Shown here: piece by piece, positions 48,411-59,907 of the stretch
How positions within the stretch are numbered: the first letter of the stretch is position 1
Layout of the letters: every line of letters starts with the position of its first letter
NCBI RefSeq assembly: GCF_011075055.1
Contig: NC_058140.1
Coordinates: forward strand, 8,862,988 to 8,926,987
Source of the DNA: Mangifera indica
Lineage: Eukaryota > Streptophyta > Magnoliopsida > Sapindales > Anacardiaceae
Direction of reading: 5' to 3'
DNA: 64,000 bases
Notes under the pieces: model-generated
What the model was told of the DNA's origin: nothing
Databases searched by the model: none
The model's input: the letters and a program-made list of their open reading frames with translations, nothing else
Program-made: the position numbers and the translations under genes

Positions 48411-49985
48411 TGTTAATGTATGCCCTAGGAACTATTCATGCTATCGATTTTAAGGTATTTTATCTTGTATATATATTTAATAATTTATAAATTTAAAAAA
48501 CATTGCTCATATACATAAACTACTTCTTTTATTTACTTTGATATAAAATATGCATGTGAACTATCTGGATAATTCACTTAGTATGTAAAAATGAATTATT
48601 GAATTGTTTCATATGGACGTGATATAAGTTAAGGAATAATATCACATAGTAGGCATGCTGAATGTCTCCGTTGAATATCATGAGATGATATTAGTGCGGA
48701 TGATAATGATGGTCATGCAATTAGGGCATTAGTATAAATTAATAGTTAATGAATCCTTTTTCGAACTTGACCAATAAAGATAAGTCACATGGTCATTGAA
48801 TCATAGAATCATAGTTAATGACTTGCGTATGATTGTATTAGTGTATAAAATAATCCTTTGACATGAGATATCATAGTCAGATCCGATATAGATGTATATG
48901 ATTCATATAGTGTATAAATATATAGCTAGCTATGTTTCGTATGAAAGGCCATGTTGGTTAAATATTGTTCATATGTAGAGACGAATGATGATCAATATGA
49001 TATTCTTTGACTCGAAGTTATTGGATTTAGAGTATCCAATGACTTGGAAATAATCCAGTTCTGAGTTCCTAAATAAATGTCGATAAATATTGGGAACCAA
49101 AATCTTTAGCTAGAGTATAATATAATTCATACGAAATAATATTTGTGATAATGCATTCCAAATATATCGATTGATGATTCGTAAAGTATCGAGATTAGGG
49201 TTTTGACGAATGAAGAGCCTAAATTCGATCAAGATTAAACAACGAAAAGATCTTACCTACATTAAATGTACAATCAAGAGAATAGGTTTCATGAAAAAAT
49301 TCGCCATCGTGGTTTAGAGACTATGGTATATTGCTAGATGTTTACTATAGTCATTGAGTTTTTGGACATAGTTTTCAAATTGTTTGAAAAGGGTTCACAA
49401 CTAGGCCACCATCAGCCTAAAAGACCATACGAACAAACCAAGTATTTTGAAAAGTAAGAATTGATTATCCAAGGTTGGCTATTACCTTTTGAAGGGTGAT
49501 AAAGATTACATCATATAAAGTGTTATATAAGTATAAAAGTAATATTTTAAAAGTTAAAATGTTTGTGAGATAAATTAAGGTGGCTAATATGTATATGTGA
49601 TATACATGCATGATTAATGTTTAAACTGAGATTTTGCAAGCACCATGTAACAATTACTTAATTGCTAACTGAACCCACCTATATATAAGCACGAAATTAG
49701 TTCATATAAACTATATGAACTTATTTTGCTCCAAAATCTTTATCTCACCAAAATGAATTTTCGCCTCCTTCTCTCTACATTCGGCCAATAGCTTTTTTTC
49801 CTTGGTGGTGGATCTCTTTGGAAGCTTGACAATTGTGAGCTATCTTCCATCATCCTACATCAAATATTCAAGCTTGAAGTAGATAAAAATCTAAATTTCT
49901 TTATACAAGCTTGTATTACATTGATTCATGGTTATACATTGCATGGATATTGTTTTTCCATCAATTTCTTCACTATTTTCTATTA
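48411..49985 (+). repeat. Copia LTR, plus orientation (left arm of an inverted pair)
   Basis: Begins TGTTAATGTATGCC. Its sequence is matched, in reverse complement, by 50186-51673: for example GATAAGTCACATGG near 48780 corresponds to CCATGTGACTTATC near 51290. No primer-binding site follows at 49985, so it is a solo LTR, a 3' LTR or truncated there. Confidence 0.8.
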
Positions 49986-50160
49986 AAAATAATCAAAAAA
50001 ACCTAGTCAAACTAGCTTGGCCTTGAGGTACACTACCAAAACAATCTTGAAATGTTGATTTTAAAGCAAATCCATAACATGCATGTATACCCATGTAAGT
50101 TGCACATACCCTTATGCATAAATAACATATATTTAGCTTAAAACTAAACATGCAAGGGGC

Positions 50161-50183
50161 CTAAAATGGCTCTAATACCATTT
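50161..50183 (-). other. Copia primer-binding site
   Basis: The minus strand reads TGGTATTAGAGCC just inside the right-hand LTR, one base from the initiator tRNA-Met type TGGTATCAGAGCC. It shows that the right LTR is a 5' LTR whose body pointed left; only about 170 bases of leader remain before the facing LTR. Confidence 0.8.
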
Positions 50184-50185
50184 AA

Positions 50186-51673
50186 AAGTTTTTGGTAAAG
50201 AAAGTGATTGAGAAAGCACATGCATGTAACATATTTGCAAAATCAATGCAATGGAAAAAGGCATAAAGAAAGGTTAATGTTTATGTCTTCTCCTAGCTTG
50301 TTTATTTGATGAAGAATGAGAGAGAGGAGCTTCCCAAGTGTTAAGCCTCCAAACAAGTGCACCAAACCAAGCAAAATGGAGCTTGTTCAAAAGTTTAGAG
50401 AGAAGTCTTTACTGAAAATGAGTTAAATGAACTGACTTCAAGCTAGTCTAAATAAATTGACTTCAAGCTTATATATTGGTAGGATTGATTAACAATTTGG
50501 TAATTGTTGCATAGCCCCTTGAAAAATTCTCAATTTGATCAATAGCCATGCATATATATCAAATATATATACATTAGTCCCCTTAATTTTATCTCATAAA
50601 TATTTTAACTCTTAAAGTATTACTTTACACCCATATAACACTTTAAATAATGTTACCCTTCAGAATGTGCTAGCCAACCCCAAATAATGAAACCTTTCTC
50701 TTTGAAATGCTTGGTTTATTGGTGTGACTTTTTACGTTTATCATGGCATAGCCATGAACCCTTTTCGAATGATCTAAAAAAATATGTCTGAAAACTCAAT
50801 TACTATAGTAAAGTTCTAGTGATATGTCATAGTCACTAAACTATGATGAAGAAACACTCTATTAAACCTATTCTTTCAATCATATGTTCTATGTAGGTAA
50901 GATTCTCTTATTGTCCAATATTGATTGAGTTCGATTCATGGTTCATCAAAACTCTAATCTTGATATTCTATGAATCATTGATCGATATATTCAGAATGTA
51001 CCATCATGAACATCCTTTGTATGACTTATATTATACTCTGACCAAAGATTTTGTTTCCAATATTTATCAACATTCATACAAGAACTCAAAACTGAATAAT
51101 TCAATAAGTTAGTGAATACTTTGAATCCAATAACTTTGAGTTAACATATCCCTTGTTGATCATCTGTGTATATGAACAAAGTATGACTAGCATCAGTGTC
51201 AAATCCAACCATGATATCTCAGGTTAAAGGATTACTCCATACACATGTACAATCATTCGATAAGTCATTGACTATATTGCAATAACCATGTGACTTATCA
51301 TAATTGGTCACGTTCAAAAATGGTTCACTAGTTCTTAATTCATACTAATGTCCTAGTGACATAACCATCATCATTATCCACACTAATATCATCTAATTAT
51401 ATTTAGCGAAAACATTAAGTATACCTACTATATGACATTATTGCCTAATTAATATCACATCCATACATAATAATTCAATAATCTAGTTTTATGTATCAAG
51501 TGAAGTATCTGGATAGTTCACATACATACAATATATTTAAACAAATAAAAAAAGCAGTTTACATATATGAACAAAAGAACACTTTTTTTAATTAATAATT
51601 TATAATTACATGTATACAAGATGAAATGCCCTAAAACCAATAACACAAATGGTTTTTAAGGCATATATTAATA
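50186..51673 (-). repeat. Copia 5' LTR, minus orientation (right arm of an inverted pair)
   Basis: Same family as 48411-49985 but inverted. On the minus strand it runs from TTAATATATGCC to AAACTTTTA, followed by the primer site. The frame at 50921-51112 lies inside it and is not a gene. Confidence 0.8.
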
Positions 51674-51689
51674 TAATCAAATTAGAGGA

Positions 51690-52946
51690 ACGTTCATTCC
51701 ATATCTAGCACATGCTTGTGTTAGCATCAAAGAACAAGTCATGAATAGGAGATCAAGCACAAGGGTGCAAAATAGTAACACACCCATGTGCATATGATTA
51801 GAAGAGCACAAAGGGTGTAAGAGCAAGGCATACTAGTGCAAGTACTAGATAAATGAAATAACCATTTTATCCTTAAACTATGTGTAAGAAAGGGGAAGAG
51901 AAAAAAAGAGAATAAAAAGTCTTTAACGAACTTAGTTAAGATAGCTAGTCATAGTAAAAGTGTCTAACTGTGTGAAAGAATACACTGACATTGATCGAGT
52001 GAAATCCAAGTAAAAAATGGAGATAGTTAAGTGATGTAAACCTAGATAGCTTCTAGTTGTGTGCATAAGTAACAAGTTATGTGAAAGTAATAAGGTTATA
52101 TAAGAGATTAATACCTATAAGATGCATCATGCACTTAGCGTCGAGACGCAATAACCACATAGTTCAACTCATTTAGGAGTGCATGATAAGGGAATGGCTT
52201 TATATTTAGTTTCCCACATGATCAGCGAGATACATCACATATATGCCCAAGGTAGAAGCCATCTGAGAGTGGTTTTCAATTAGCGGTCTTGTAGTTATGC
52301 GTATGTAGTAAATAAGGGATTATGACTAGTTCCCTATGTGATCAGGATATCATCATAACTAGGTAACTCGACAATCAAGGTAGTATGTGTAGCAAACACA
52401 ATAGTTTATGGACACGCAAGGTGTCAATTACTTTCACAAGACATCAAATATGTCAAGTTTAACTTAGGCCCTTCTAGACTATGTGAGATGGCATATGTAA
52501 GGTGCTAGGGTGCCAAGTTATAACCACATGGTAGTTAGAAATTGAAACGTCAAATTAAGTTTTCATGCTATGTGCAACGTGCCAAGAGTCATCTACTTAT
52601 TAATTTTTAACGCATGTGTTCCTTTTTTGTGGTTTTTAAGTAGAGATGGGTATCGGTGCAAGTAGGAGGCCAACGATCCAATTTGTGTGGTTGCATGGGG
52701 TGAAGGGCAAAATTATCTTTACAGTTTTAAAACATCTTATGTATTTCATTTCAGTTTGAGATTTCATGGATAGTTATGCACTTGCAAGTATGTTGAGACT
52801 TTTAGACATTAGTTTATAAGCATTTAATTTGTGAAGATGAATTTCAATTTACACCTTTTTGTACACATTTATGTATGAGTGTTTAAGTACATGCCTCTTT
52901 AGGTCGTATTCCATGTAGGGGTATAAATCTGGAGATAGGTGTTATA
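51690..52946 (+). repeat. Decayed 3' half of a Tekay-like LTR
   Basis: Follows the second half of 43646-46197 in order: TGTCTAACTGTGTGAAAGAA, ATGCATCATGCACTTAGCGT, CACATGATCAGCGAGATACATCACAT, GAGGCCAACGATCCA, and the end AGGTGTTATAA. It is more diverged than the two LTRs of the 22298-46197 element, so it is an older or different-subfamily insertion. Confidence 0.75.
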
Positions 52947-52954
52947 ACCATCCA

Positions 52955-53250
52955 TTAAAGAATTTATTCCACAAATATTGAGGCTACCATCTATGTGAAC
53001 CCTTTGACAAGTTAGTCTGATATACACGTAATCAATATGTACTCATGTGTTATAATAGGTTGACACTAATAACCTTGACACATGAGATCTATCACAACTT
53101 TTGGTAAGGTTGTTCAAGTATATGATGATAGCCTTACCAAATTACTAATGTTCTTGGTCAAGATAATATTGAGGCCACAAATGTTTCTGGATTGACTATA
53201 ATATGTGCTCATGGGATTCTCAAGATCAAGCTACACATTGAGACCCCCTT
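52955..53250 (-). repeat. Fragment resembling the third copia's LTR
   Basis: AACTTTTGGTAAGGTTGTTCA, TATGATGATAGCC, ACCATCTATGTGAACC and AATGTTTCTGGATTGACTA parallel 14290-14550 of the LTR at 13079-14727 with many changes. Both ends are missing. Confidence 0.6.
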
Positions 53251-53883
53251 CAACAAAATTCCCTAGGTCCGCCAATGGTGCAGGAAATAGGCATAATTAT
53301 AAAAGGCTCCATCCAAAGGAACTTTTCAACATCTAATAGATCCTTTGAGGGGAGAAGATGTTTTTTAACGAGAACAATATTTTTACAGTTTCCTATTTTT
53401 GTCATTGTAAACATGAATTTTTATAACAATAAAACTATGTATAATCACTTTGAGCACACAAATAAGTATATATTTGATATGTATCATGAAGTGATTAAGT
53501 AATTTTAAATTAAGAATAAAATAACACTTAATTATATAATGATACATAATATGTGTATTCGTTTATATATACAAAAGTGGATACCCATGACATTGCTCAT
53601 GTGATTTGTAAAGGTCTGTGCATTCTTTATTTTTGTTGTCCAAAATTTTATTCTGCCGGGACATAATGATAAAATAGTCAATATATATATTAATGATCTT
53701 ACCTACAAACAGTAAAACTGTTCATGGTGGTAGGATTTACCTAACCTCATATCTTAATTAACATGCCAATACAATAAGATCTGAAGGCGAAGCTGGTAAG
53801 ATTTATCCTATCTCACCTCTTAACAATAGTAAATATTTTATGGCATGGCCATTGGCCAATGTTTCAAACATATCTTACACAGT
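53251..53883. other. Downstream flank of the ABCG gene
   Basis: Contains one more copy of the small MITE-like repeat (about 53410-53570). It should hold the ABCG 3' UTR (minus strand, below 53884), but no clear poly-A signal was picked out. Confidence 0.45.
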
Positions 53884-54540
53884 CTATTTTTGCAAAGGTG
53901 TAGCATTGGGATTTGCCATTATTTGGCTTAACTGTTTAGGAGGCGTAGACATTAGAGCTTTAATAACTGGCTTGAGCCCTTCAACAGTCTTGATGATAGT
54001 CAAGAATAGAAGTCGATACAAGATAACCATACCAAATAAGATGGCCAGATCAACCCACTTAGAGTAACCCATCTCTAATTGCCATCGCTCTCTCAAAATC
54101 TGCTCTCCACTTAGATTGTTTGGAAACTTGAGACCTTCAAACTCATTTTTGAACAATCCTTGATAAGCATATTTATGAAAAGCAATTTCGTATAGTGGGT
54201 ACTTCCAAAATGGTTTAGGAAGATCATTTCTTAAACGAAAGAACCCTCCACCTAAAATCATAAGCCCTTGAATGCCTGCACCTGTTATTATACCCATTAA
54301 GAAATTGGGCACGAGGCTTGCAACAATCATCATCAGGCTCTCAACCAACATCATGCAAGCAAACAGTAAAGAAACGAAGTATAAGTAGCGTTGGTATCCT
54401 TTGTGAAGTCCTGGAAGGTAATAAACTATGGCTCCTGGAATCACTGAAATGAGTACCAAGTATGGTAATGCTGAGAATGTGTTGCCAACAACAAATGCAG
54501 TGACACTGTAGTGCCCGTTTAGTCTTTCCCGCTCAAATAC
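53884..54540 (-). CDS. ABCG exon 8 (rest of membrane domain, stop codon)
   Basis: VFERERLNGHYSVTAF, VVGNTFSALPYLVLISVIP, GAIVYYLPGLHKGYQRYLYF, ACMMLVESLMMIVASLVPN, MGIITGAGIQGLMILGGGFF, PKPFWKYPLYEIAFHKYAYQ and a last helix ILFGMVILYRLLFLTIIKT, ending in NATPLQK and a stop. Open for 218 codons and typical in length for this family. Confidence 0.9.
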   Translation of the reverse strand, partial: VFERERLNGHYSVTAFVVGNTFSALPYLVLISVIPGAIVYYLPGLHKGYQRYLYFVSLLFACMMLVESLMMIVASLVPNFLMGIITGAGIQGLMILGGGFFRLRNDLPKPFWKYPLYEIAFHKYAYQGLFKNEFEGLKFPNNLSGEQILRERWQLEMGYSKWVDLAILFGMVILYRLLFLTIIKTVEGLKPVIKALMSTPPKQLSQIMANPNATPLQK

Positions 54541-54622
54541 CTAAATTAATTCATGAAGAGAAAATTTTTTCAAGATACACGAAACTTGAAGAAATGGAGA
54601 CAACTTATGTGATAAGAAATAC

Positions 54623-54709
54623 CTTCATGTCTTCTACAAAGGAAGGGAATCCTCCAATTGTCATGAATGTTAAGAATGAAGCTACAAACATGAGCAGTGA
54701 CCCCCTCGC
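54623..54709 (-). CDS. ABCG exon 7
   Basis: 29 codons: ARGSLLMFVASFLTFMTIGG then FPSFVEDMK, the second membrane helix and the conserved F-P-S-F-V-E-D-M-K. Open, phase 0 at both ends. Confidence 0.85.
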
Positions 54710-54788
54710 CTGAAAGAACCACGTCCTTCTTTTAAGTTTTCAAAACATTTGTAATTATAACCATACCTTATTTATCTTCTTCTCTTAC

Positions 54789-54983
54789 CTGAATTGAGCT
54801 CTCACCTGTGCCTAGATTTTTAAACACAGTGGCAAGACCTATGGCCAATGCTACATACACAGCCAGCCTTAACCAGTAGTAACCTAGATCGCGGTACATG
54901 TTCACAAAAGATCTTCTTGTGAGTACGTTGCATTGAGTTAGGAAGCTAGCATGCCTTCTCTTCTTCTGCAATACTCCACCATC
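54789..54983 (-). CDS. ABCG exon 6 (start of membrane domain)
   Basis: 65 codons: DGGVLQKKRRHASFLTQCNV, LTRRSFVNMYRDLGYYWLRL, then the first membrane helix AVYVALAIGLATVFKNLG and TGESSIQ. Open and phase 0 at both ends. Confidence 0.85.
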
Positions 54984-55074
54984 CTAATAATGTCCATGTA
55001 AATGTTAGTCAATCGTTAATAATTTCAAAATGAATATACAGCCTCTAAAATTAACATACTTGATCCTCATGTAC

Positions 55075-55202
55075 CTGACTGCATATTTCGGCAACCTGGC
55101 ATCGAACTTGCTCGTAACTACCGGATGATTTATAAGACTTTATAAGAATCTCAATGGCTTCTTCTGTGGGTATATTCCATCACCTAAACCTTCTTCAATA
55201 TC
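55075..55202 (-). pseudogene. ABCG exon 5 (frameshifted)
   Basis: 128 bases between two phase-0 boundaries, so it cannot be read through. It starts DIEEGLGDGI in frame 1 and ends PTEEAIEILIKSYKSSGSYE then QVRCQVAEICSQ in the other frame. The break is at GGAATATACCC, where two extra bases (probably a TA repeat slip) sit. Read straight, a stop follows within about 12 codons of the break. Confidence 0.85.
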
Positions 55203-55278
55203 CTGTTGATAACGCAATTGTATATTAGACAGCAAGGCTCACAGACAAAAGCAAATTGAATTCAAGAAAATATATTAC

Positions 55279-55365
55279 CTTCTGGAAATCCTTGTTAATG
55301 GTTTTCAGAAAATGATCGGATGGGTTCTGAAGGTTTGGGCAAGGGAAACCATTTAAAGCAAAGAA
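55279..55365 (-). CDS. ABCG exon 4
   Basis: 29 codons, phase 0 at both ends: [19 protein letters not shown] then [10 protein letters not shown]. This is the conserved linker after the ATPase domain. Confidence 0.85.
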
Positions 55366-55461
55366 CTACAAGTGAGAACAATTAATTAGCTCAATGAAAG
55401 TTGAGTTTTGATATATCAATGAATGTTAAAGAAAAAGCGCATGAAAGTTCTTAATAGTTAC

Positions 55462-55932
55462 CTCATTTGCCGCTGAAGCAGGACCAAAATACACTGTTCT
55501 ACCCGAAGACAGAAGGCAAAGATTGTGAAAAAGCTGAAACACTTCAAAGCTAGGCTGATGAATGGATGCTATTATAGTTCTTCCAACACCATCTCTTTGA
55601 TCGAGTTTGGCAATGCTATTCATTACATAATACGAAGCTGCACTATCGAGTCCACTGGTGGGTTCATCAAGAAAAAGAAGCTTAGGGCGAGTTAAAATCT
55701 CAATGCAAATGCTAACTCTTCTCTTTTGACCACCACTAAGTCCTTTGGCACCCCACCCTCCAATCCTTGTGCTCATGGCATCTTGCAGTCCCATTTCTCT
55801 TATTGTCATTTCTGCTCTTTCTTTCTTCTCTGAAATCGACATTGTGTCGGGCAATTGAAGCTGTGCAGAGTAGTATACGGCTTCTCTTACTGTTAGAGTT
55901 GTCATCAAAGTATCGTCTTGTGTCACATAAGC
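55462..55932 (-). CDS. ABCG exon 3 (core of the ATPase domain)
   Basis: 157 codons, open throughout: AYVTQDDTLMTTLTVREAVY (Q-loop), EMGLQDAMSTRIGGWGAKG, LSGGQKRRVSICIEILTRP (signature), KLLFLDEPTSGLDSAASYY (Walker B and D-loop), GRTIIASIHQPSFEVFQLF (H-loop) and SGRTVYFGPASAANE. All catalytic residues are present. Acceptor TAATTAG and donor GTAACT are normal. Confidence 0.9.
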
Positions 55933-56150
55933 CTAATTACATAATTAGATATGTTGGAGAGCATTAGTATGATGTATAATGTTACAAATTTCACTTTATA
56001 TATTGATGAAACTAAACATCATTCATGTAACATTACCAATATTAAATTCTTGATAACATGATTATTCCCTAATTTGCAAAATCAGCAACTGAAACTTAGA
56101 TTACTGAAAAACAGATTAGAAATAATTTATTATGTTCGGTTATGGCGTAC

Positions 56151-56230
56151 CGAGGCTCCATATGCCAGCGCTTGTTTACGCCCATTGATTAGAATGTCTC
56201 CAGTTTGCCTCGTGTTGGATCCCAGTCTTC
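56151..56230 (-). CDS. ABCG exon 2
   Basis: The acceptor GATTGCAG precedes GRLGSNTRQTGDILINGRK and QALAYGAS; donor GTACGCC. The exon is 80 bases and enters in phase 1, leaving in phase 0. Confidence 0.8.
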
Positions 56231-59200
56231 CTGCAATCACACAGATTTCTAATATGTATTTTTTGCTGAATTTTTACAATTATCGTTTACCATTCTAATA
56301 AAAACATTCTTTTATTTTTTATTTGCAGTTAATTATAATATATAATTAAAATGAATACTAATTTGAAGACTAATTATAATATGTTATTGTATGATTATAA
56401 AATTTTGAATTAATAATAAAATAATATTTAATTATATATTACACATTATAATTAATACTCAAATTATTACTTTTTATAAGATCACATAAAATAACATTTA
56501 TTAAATTTTTAAATTTTTATTATGTACACTTATAATTAGTATTAATTTAAATATTAATAATGATGTAATATATATATATATATATACATATAAAATTACA
56601 TGTAATATTATTTTTAATTTAAATGAAACCTATTTTAACATGAAATTTGACAAGGGTTTTAACACTGATATTCATCCAGGAGTTCACAATCACACAAGTC
56701 ATTGTGATCTATGTCAACAAACGCCAAATTAGATATTTAACATCGGAAACGCCAAATTAGATAAGATATTTAAGTCAATTCACTTATGTGGTTGAGATGT
56801 TAGAAAATTTTTTTAATAAAATTGAATAATAATATAATATATTCAAAAAATTATAGGTCTATATTTTTTATATAATTTGAGTATTTACGTGATATTATTA
56901 AGTGATCAAAAAATTTTGAATTAAAAATAAAATAATACTTAATTATATAATAATATATCATTTATTTATCTAAATTGTTTAGTATACACATAGCATTATT
57001 CAAGTAAATCCAAAATGAGTAATGTTATATATATATATTTAGTACACAATTTAGATACACGTATGATATGTCATCATGTAGCTATATGTTATTTTCTTTA
57101 ATTTAAAATCATTAAATCATATAATAATATATTATTTATGTACTTAAATTATATGTTAAAAGTGTGTACATATAATTTTATTGATTTAAAATTTGATTGT
57201 TTGAATTTAAAAAAATTAGATAAAAATTCAACAAAATTTAGGTGAATCCAAATAAGAATTTTGGACTCGAATTTATATAAACTTCTTTTTTATAACGAAA
57301 AGCATTTTTTGAGGAGTAATATTATGTATATATATTTTAAATATACAAATGATTATATACTTATATATGTCATCACGTAATTAGATATTATTTTATCTTT
57401 AATTCAAAATTATTCAATTATATAATGATACACATAATATATATTTATTTATATGTTTAAAATAAAAATACATAATTTTATTTTTTTTAATTTAGATCTT
57501 CCTCTCAGAAATATATTAGTCACCACATCAAATAAATTAAATTCTAAATTCAATAACCGACTGCATAATGCCATGATAGAGCTACCCATGTGACATTGGT
57601 TTTTTTTTTTTAATTGAAACCAAAACGTGGTATTAATAAAATTATTATATTTTAAATATATAAATAAATATATATTTAATATATATTATTATATAATTAA
57701 ATAATTTTAAATTAAAAATAAAATCATATTTAATAATAAATTACATGACGTGGAAATAGATATCCCTGTATTGCTCAATCTTAAACCCATAACATGGCTT
57801 ACAGTAGGACAAACTATGTCTTTATAGGCTGATTTATAAATAATTTTTATAATTATGAGCCGTGTCAAACTGTCCCGCAGACCCTGCCCAGATTTATGGA
57901 TTCTAATTGCTTTTCTTAATTGTCGGCTGTCCAAAATTTGTGGAACGCACTATCACCACAAGTTTGTGGATTTTAAAATAAAATTATATGTATTTATTTT
58001 ATATATATAAATAAATAAATAAATGTTTAGTATATATTATCAAATAATTATATAATTTTAAATTAAAAATAAAATAATATTTAATTATATAATAATATAT
58101 TTTTATGTATTTATATAAAAAATTAAATACATATAATATTATTAATTTTAAAAATCCATCAGAAAGTGAAATGATAGAGATATGTGTAAGATGGGACAAA
58201 TTTTAAAAATCTATGCTTACTAAGAAATCGTTGGATCAAATTTTATCAAAACCATGTTGACGGTCGAGATAAAATGGCGACATTTAACACGGTCATACGT
58301 GATCTGCAAGTAGGAGTAACTACATCTTATCGGTGGGTGGGAGTCTTTTAGGAAGATCAGATGGTGGTCCTTTTCCCTGACAGATCAAATCAAGTGAAGA
58401 GGGTCCAGTTTTCGAGCAGATTGTGTTGTATACTTCTAAATTAACTGCTTTTGCAATGTTTAGTATTCAAATAAATTACTTTTTCTTGTTTAAAAAGATT
58501 TATTCTTGCTGAGGGAAAAAACAAATTTACAATGACTAAGAGAAATTGATTTGATACGATAAATGGCAGATTCTTACAATTATTATGACTACTATTATTT
58601 TTGGGATTCAGAGGTTATACCGTTGTGAGCAACTCAATGGAGAAAGCAGTTTGAGACCAAGTAGTTTTTAAAGAATTAGGTTTGAACATAAAGCCTAAAA
58701 CTTGAAAATGGGGAAACTCAAAACGAAGGGGACCTAGATCGTAAACTTTGAATCCAAACCAAGAATCCTAATTGACAGATGTAACTAGTTTAATATGATC
58801 ACTAAAGGAATCAAATCTAACGACAAAAAGTGTGAGTTAATTCGATTTTACTAAATCTTTGATAAGTAAAACTAATAATTAAAAAAAATTAATATTATCG
58901 GTAAAGAATTCTTATTAGGACTTGATCTTATCTTTACAACCTATGTAAACAATTTTATTTATTAAAACTCATCATATACATATATAGTTTGATATTATAC
59001 ATGAATAATTATGATAATTTTGCAATAATTTGAAATAAAATTAAAGTTAAAAAAAAATTAGTTAGTTAAAAAAGTAATGTTATGTGCATTTATAATGAGT
59101 TTTAATTTGTATGTTAATAATGACGTGTTACCATATAATTATATGTTATTTTCTTTTTAATTTAGAATTACCTAATTATATATTATTAATATTATATCAG

Positions 59201-59567
59201 TAATTACACATAATTTTATTATAATAAAAAACACAAATATATTAAGTATGTCCTTAACATCAATGTAGTTTTAAAAAAATAACCATTGTTGTAAGAGCAA
59301 TGCTACATGTGCACAAGTACACAAAATAAGTATATAGATAATATGTCATTAGGTGATTTAATGTTATTTTATCTTTAATTTAAAATCATTCAATTATATA
59401 ATAACATATCATTTATATATTTATTTTATATAAAGTATGCACACATAATTTTATCGTTATTGTAAAATATAGAATAATAACATAAAACACAGCAAATCAA
59501 ATAAATAAATAATCATAACTCAGTATTTTAAAACAAAAGTTAGTAATTAATTAGCAAAGTAATTAAC
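56231..59567 (-). other. Large first intron of ABCG with clustered MITE-like repeats
   Basis: The intron is 3.3 kb, against about 85-300 bases for the others. It holds at least six AT-rich units of about 160 bases in both orientations (roughly 56836-57000, 57018-57183, 57315-57482, 57968-58145, 59072-59225, 59294-59458) plus partial ones at 56340-56620 and 57640-57740. The shared core is TTATTTTATCTTTAATTTAA then ATTATATAATAATATATCAT; ends resemble AGTAATGTTATGTGCA and TGTGCACATAATTTTAT. Confidence 0.7.
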
Positions 59568-59854
59568 TAACGCGTCAAGAAGAGTAGACTTGCCACAACC
59601 AGAAGGACCCATTATAGCCAAGAGCTCTCCAGGCCGAGAGTAACCGGTAACACCCTGGAGAATGGCTCGGCTGCCTTTTTTCCCACTGGAAACAGTTACC
59701 CACAAATCTTCCCAAGTTAAGAAAACACCATCTGCATAATCAACTGAACTTTCTTTTCTATCTATATTATTTGGGACTGGTTTATGAATGGCTTCTACTT
59801 CTAATGCTTTAGTTATTTCTGGGTTAGATTGAGGAAGAAAAAAGAAGAAGCCAT
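59568..59854 (-). pseudogene. ABCG exon 1 (start codon out of frame)
   Basis: The frame SNPEITKALEVEAIHKPVP ... FLTWEDLWVTVSSGKKGS, then GVTGYSRPGELLAIMGPSGC and GKSTLLDAL, is unmistakable (Walker A). The only plausible start, the ATG of CCATGGCTTCTTC at 59852-59854, is in another frame and stops after 13 codons. The switch falls at a six-T run. At the 3' end the first GT (59566-59567) would leave phase 0, while exon 2 needs one extra base; the family residues A-G between DAL and RLG are not encoded before the GT. A loss of about four bases at the junction would explain this. Confidence 0.8.
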
Positions 59855-59900
59855 GGTGAGAGTGGGTGAGAGTTTAATGTTGGCCTTGATGACTGGTGGA

Positions 59901-59907
59901 TATATAG
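59901..59907 (-). promoter_or_regulatory. Candidate TATA box of ABCG
   Basis: The minus strand reads CTATATATCC, 47 bases before the ATG at 59854. That would place the start of transcription about 20 bases before the ATG. Confidence 0.45.

Larger units (their letters stand above)
53884..59854 (-). pseudogene. ABCG-subfamily (WBC) half transporter, eight exons, probable pseudogene
   Basis: Exons (5' to 3'): 59568-59854, 56151-56230, 55462-55932, 55279-55365, 55075-55202, 54789-54983, 54623-54709, 53884-54540; introns 2-7 have GT-AG ends. The product would be a plasma-membrane half transporter: nucleotide-binding domain first (Walker A GPSGCGKST, Q-loop TQDD, signature LSGGQKRRVSI, Walker B LLFLDEPTSGLD, SIHQP switch), then a six-helix membrane domain. 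Plant relatives export lipids or wax, suberin and cutin precursors; the substrate here is unknown. Three lesions break the frame: no in-frame ATG in exon 1, a mis-phased exon 1/intron 1 junction, and a two-base surplus in exon 5. Other exons are open and well conserved, so the loss is recent or partly due to sequencing errors. Confidence 0.85.

Noticed and set aside
54540..59567. Treating ABCG as an intact gene with alternative exons
   Set aside because: Open exons 3, 4 and 6-8 tempt this, but exon 5 has no frame-preserving alternative splice site that I can see, and exon 1 lacks an in-frame start. I kept the pseudogene call with the caveat of sequence errors.
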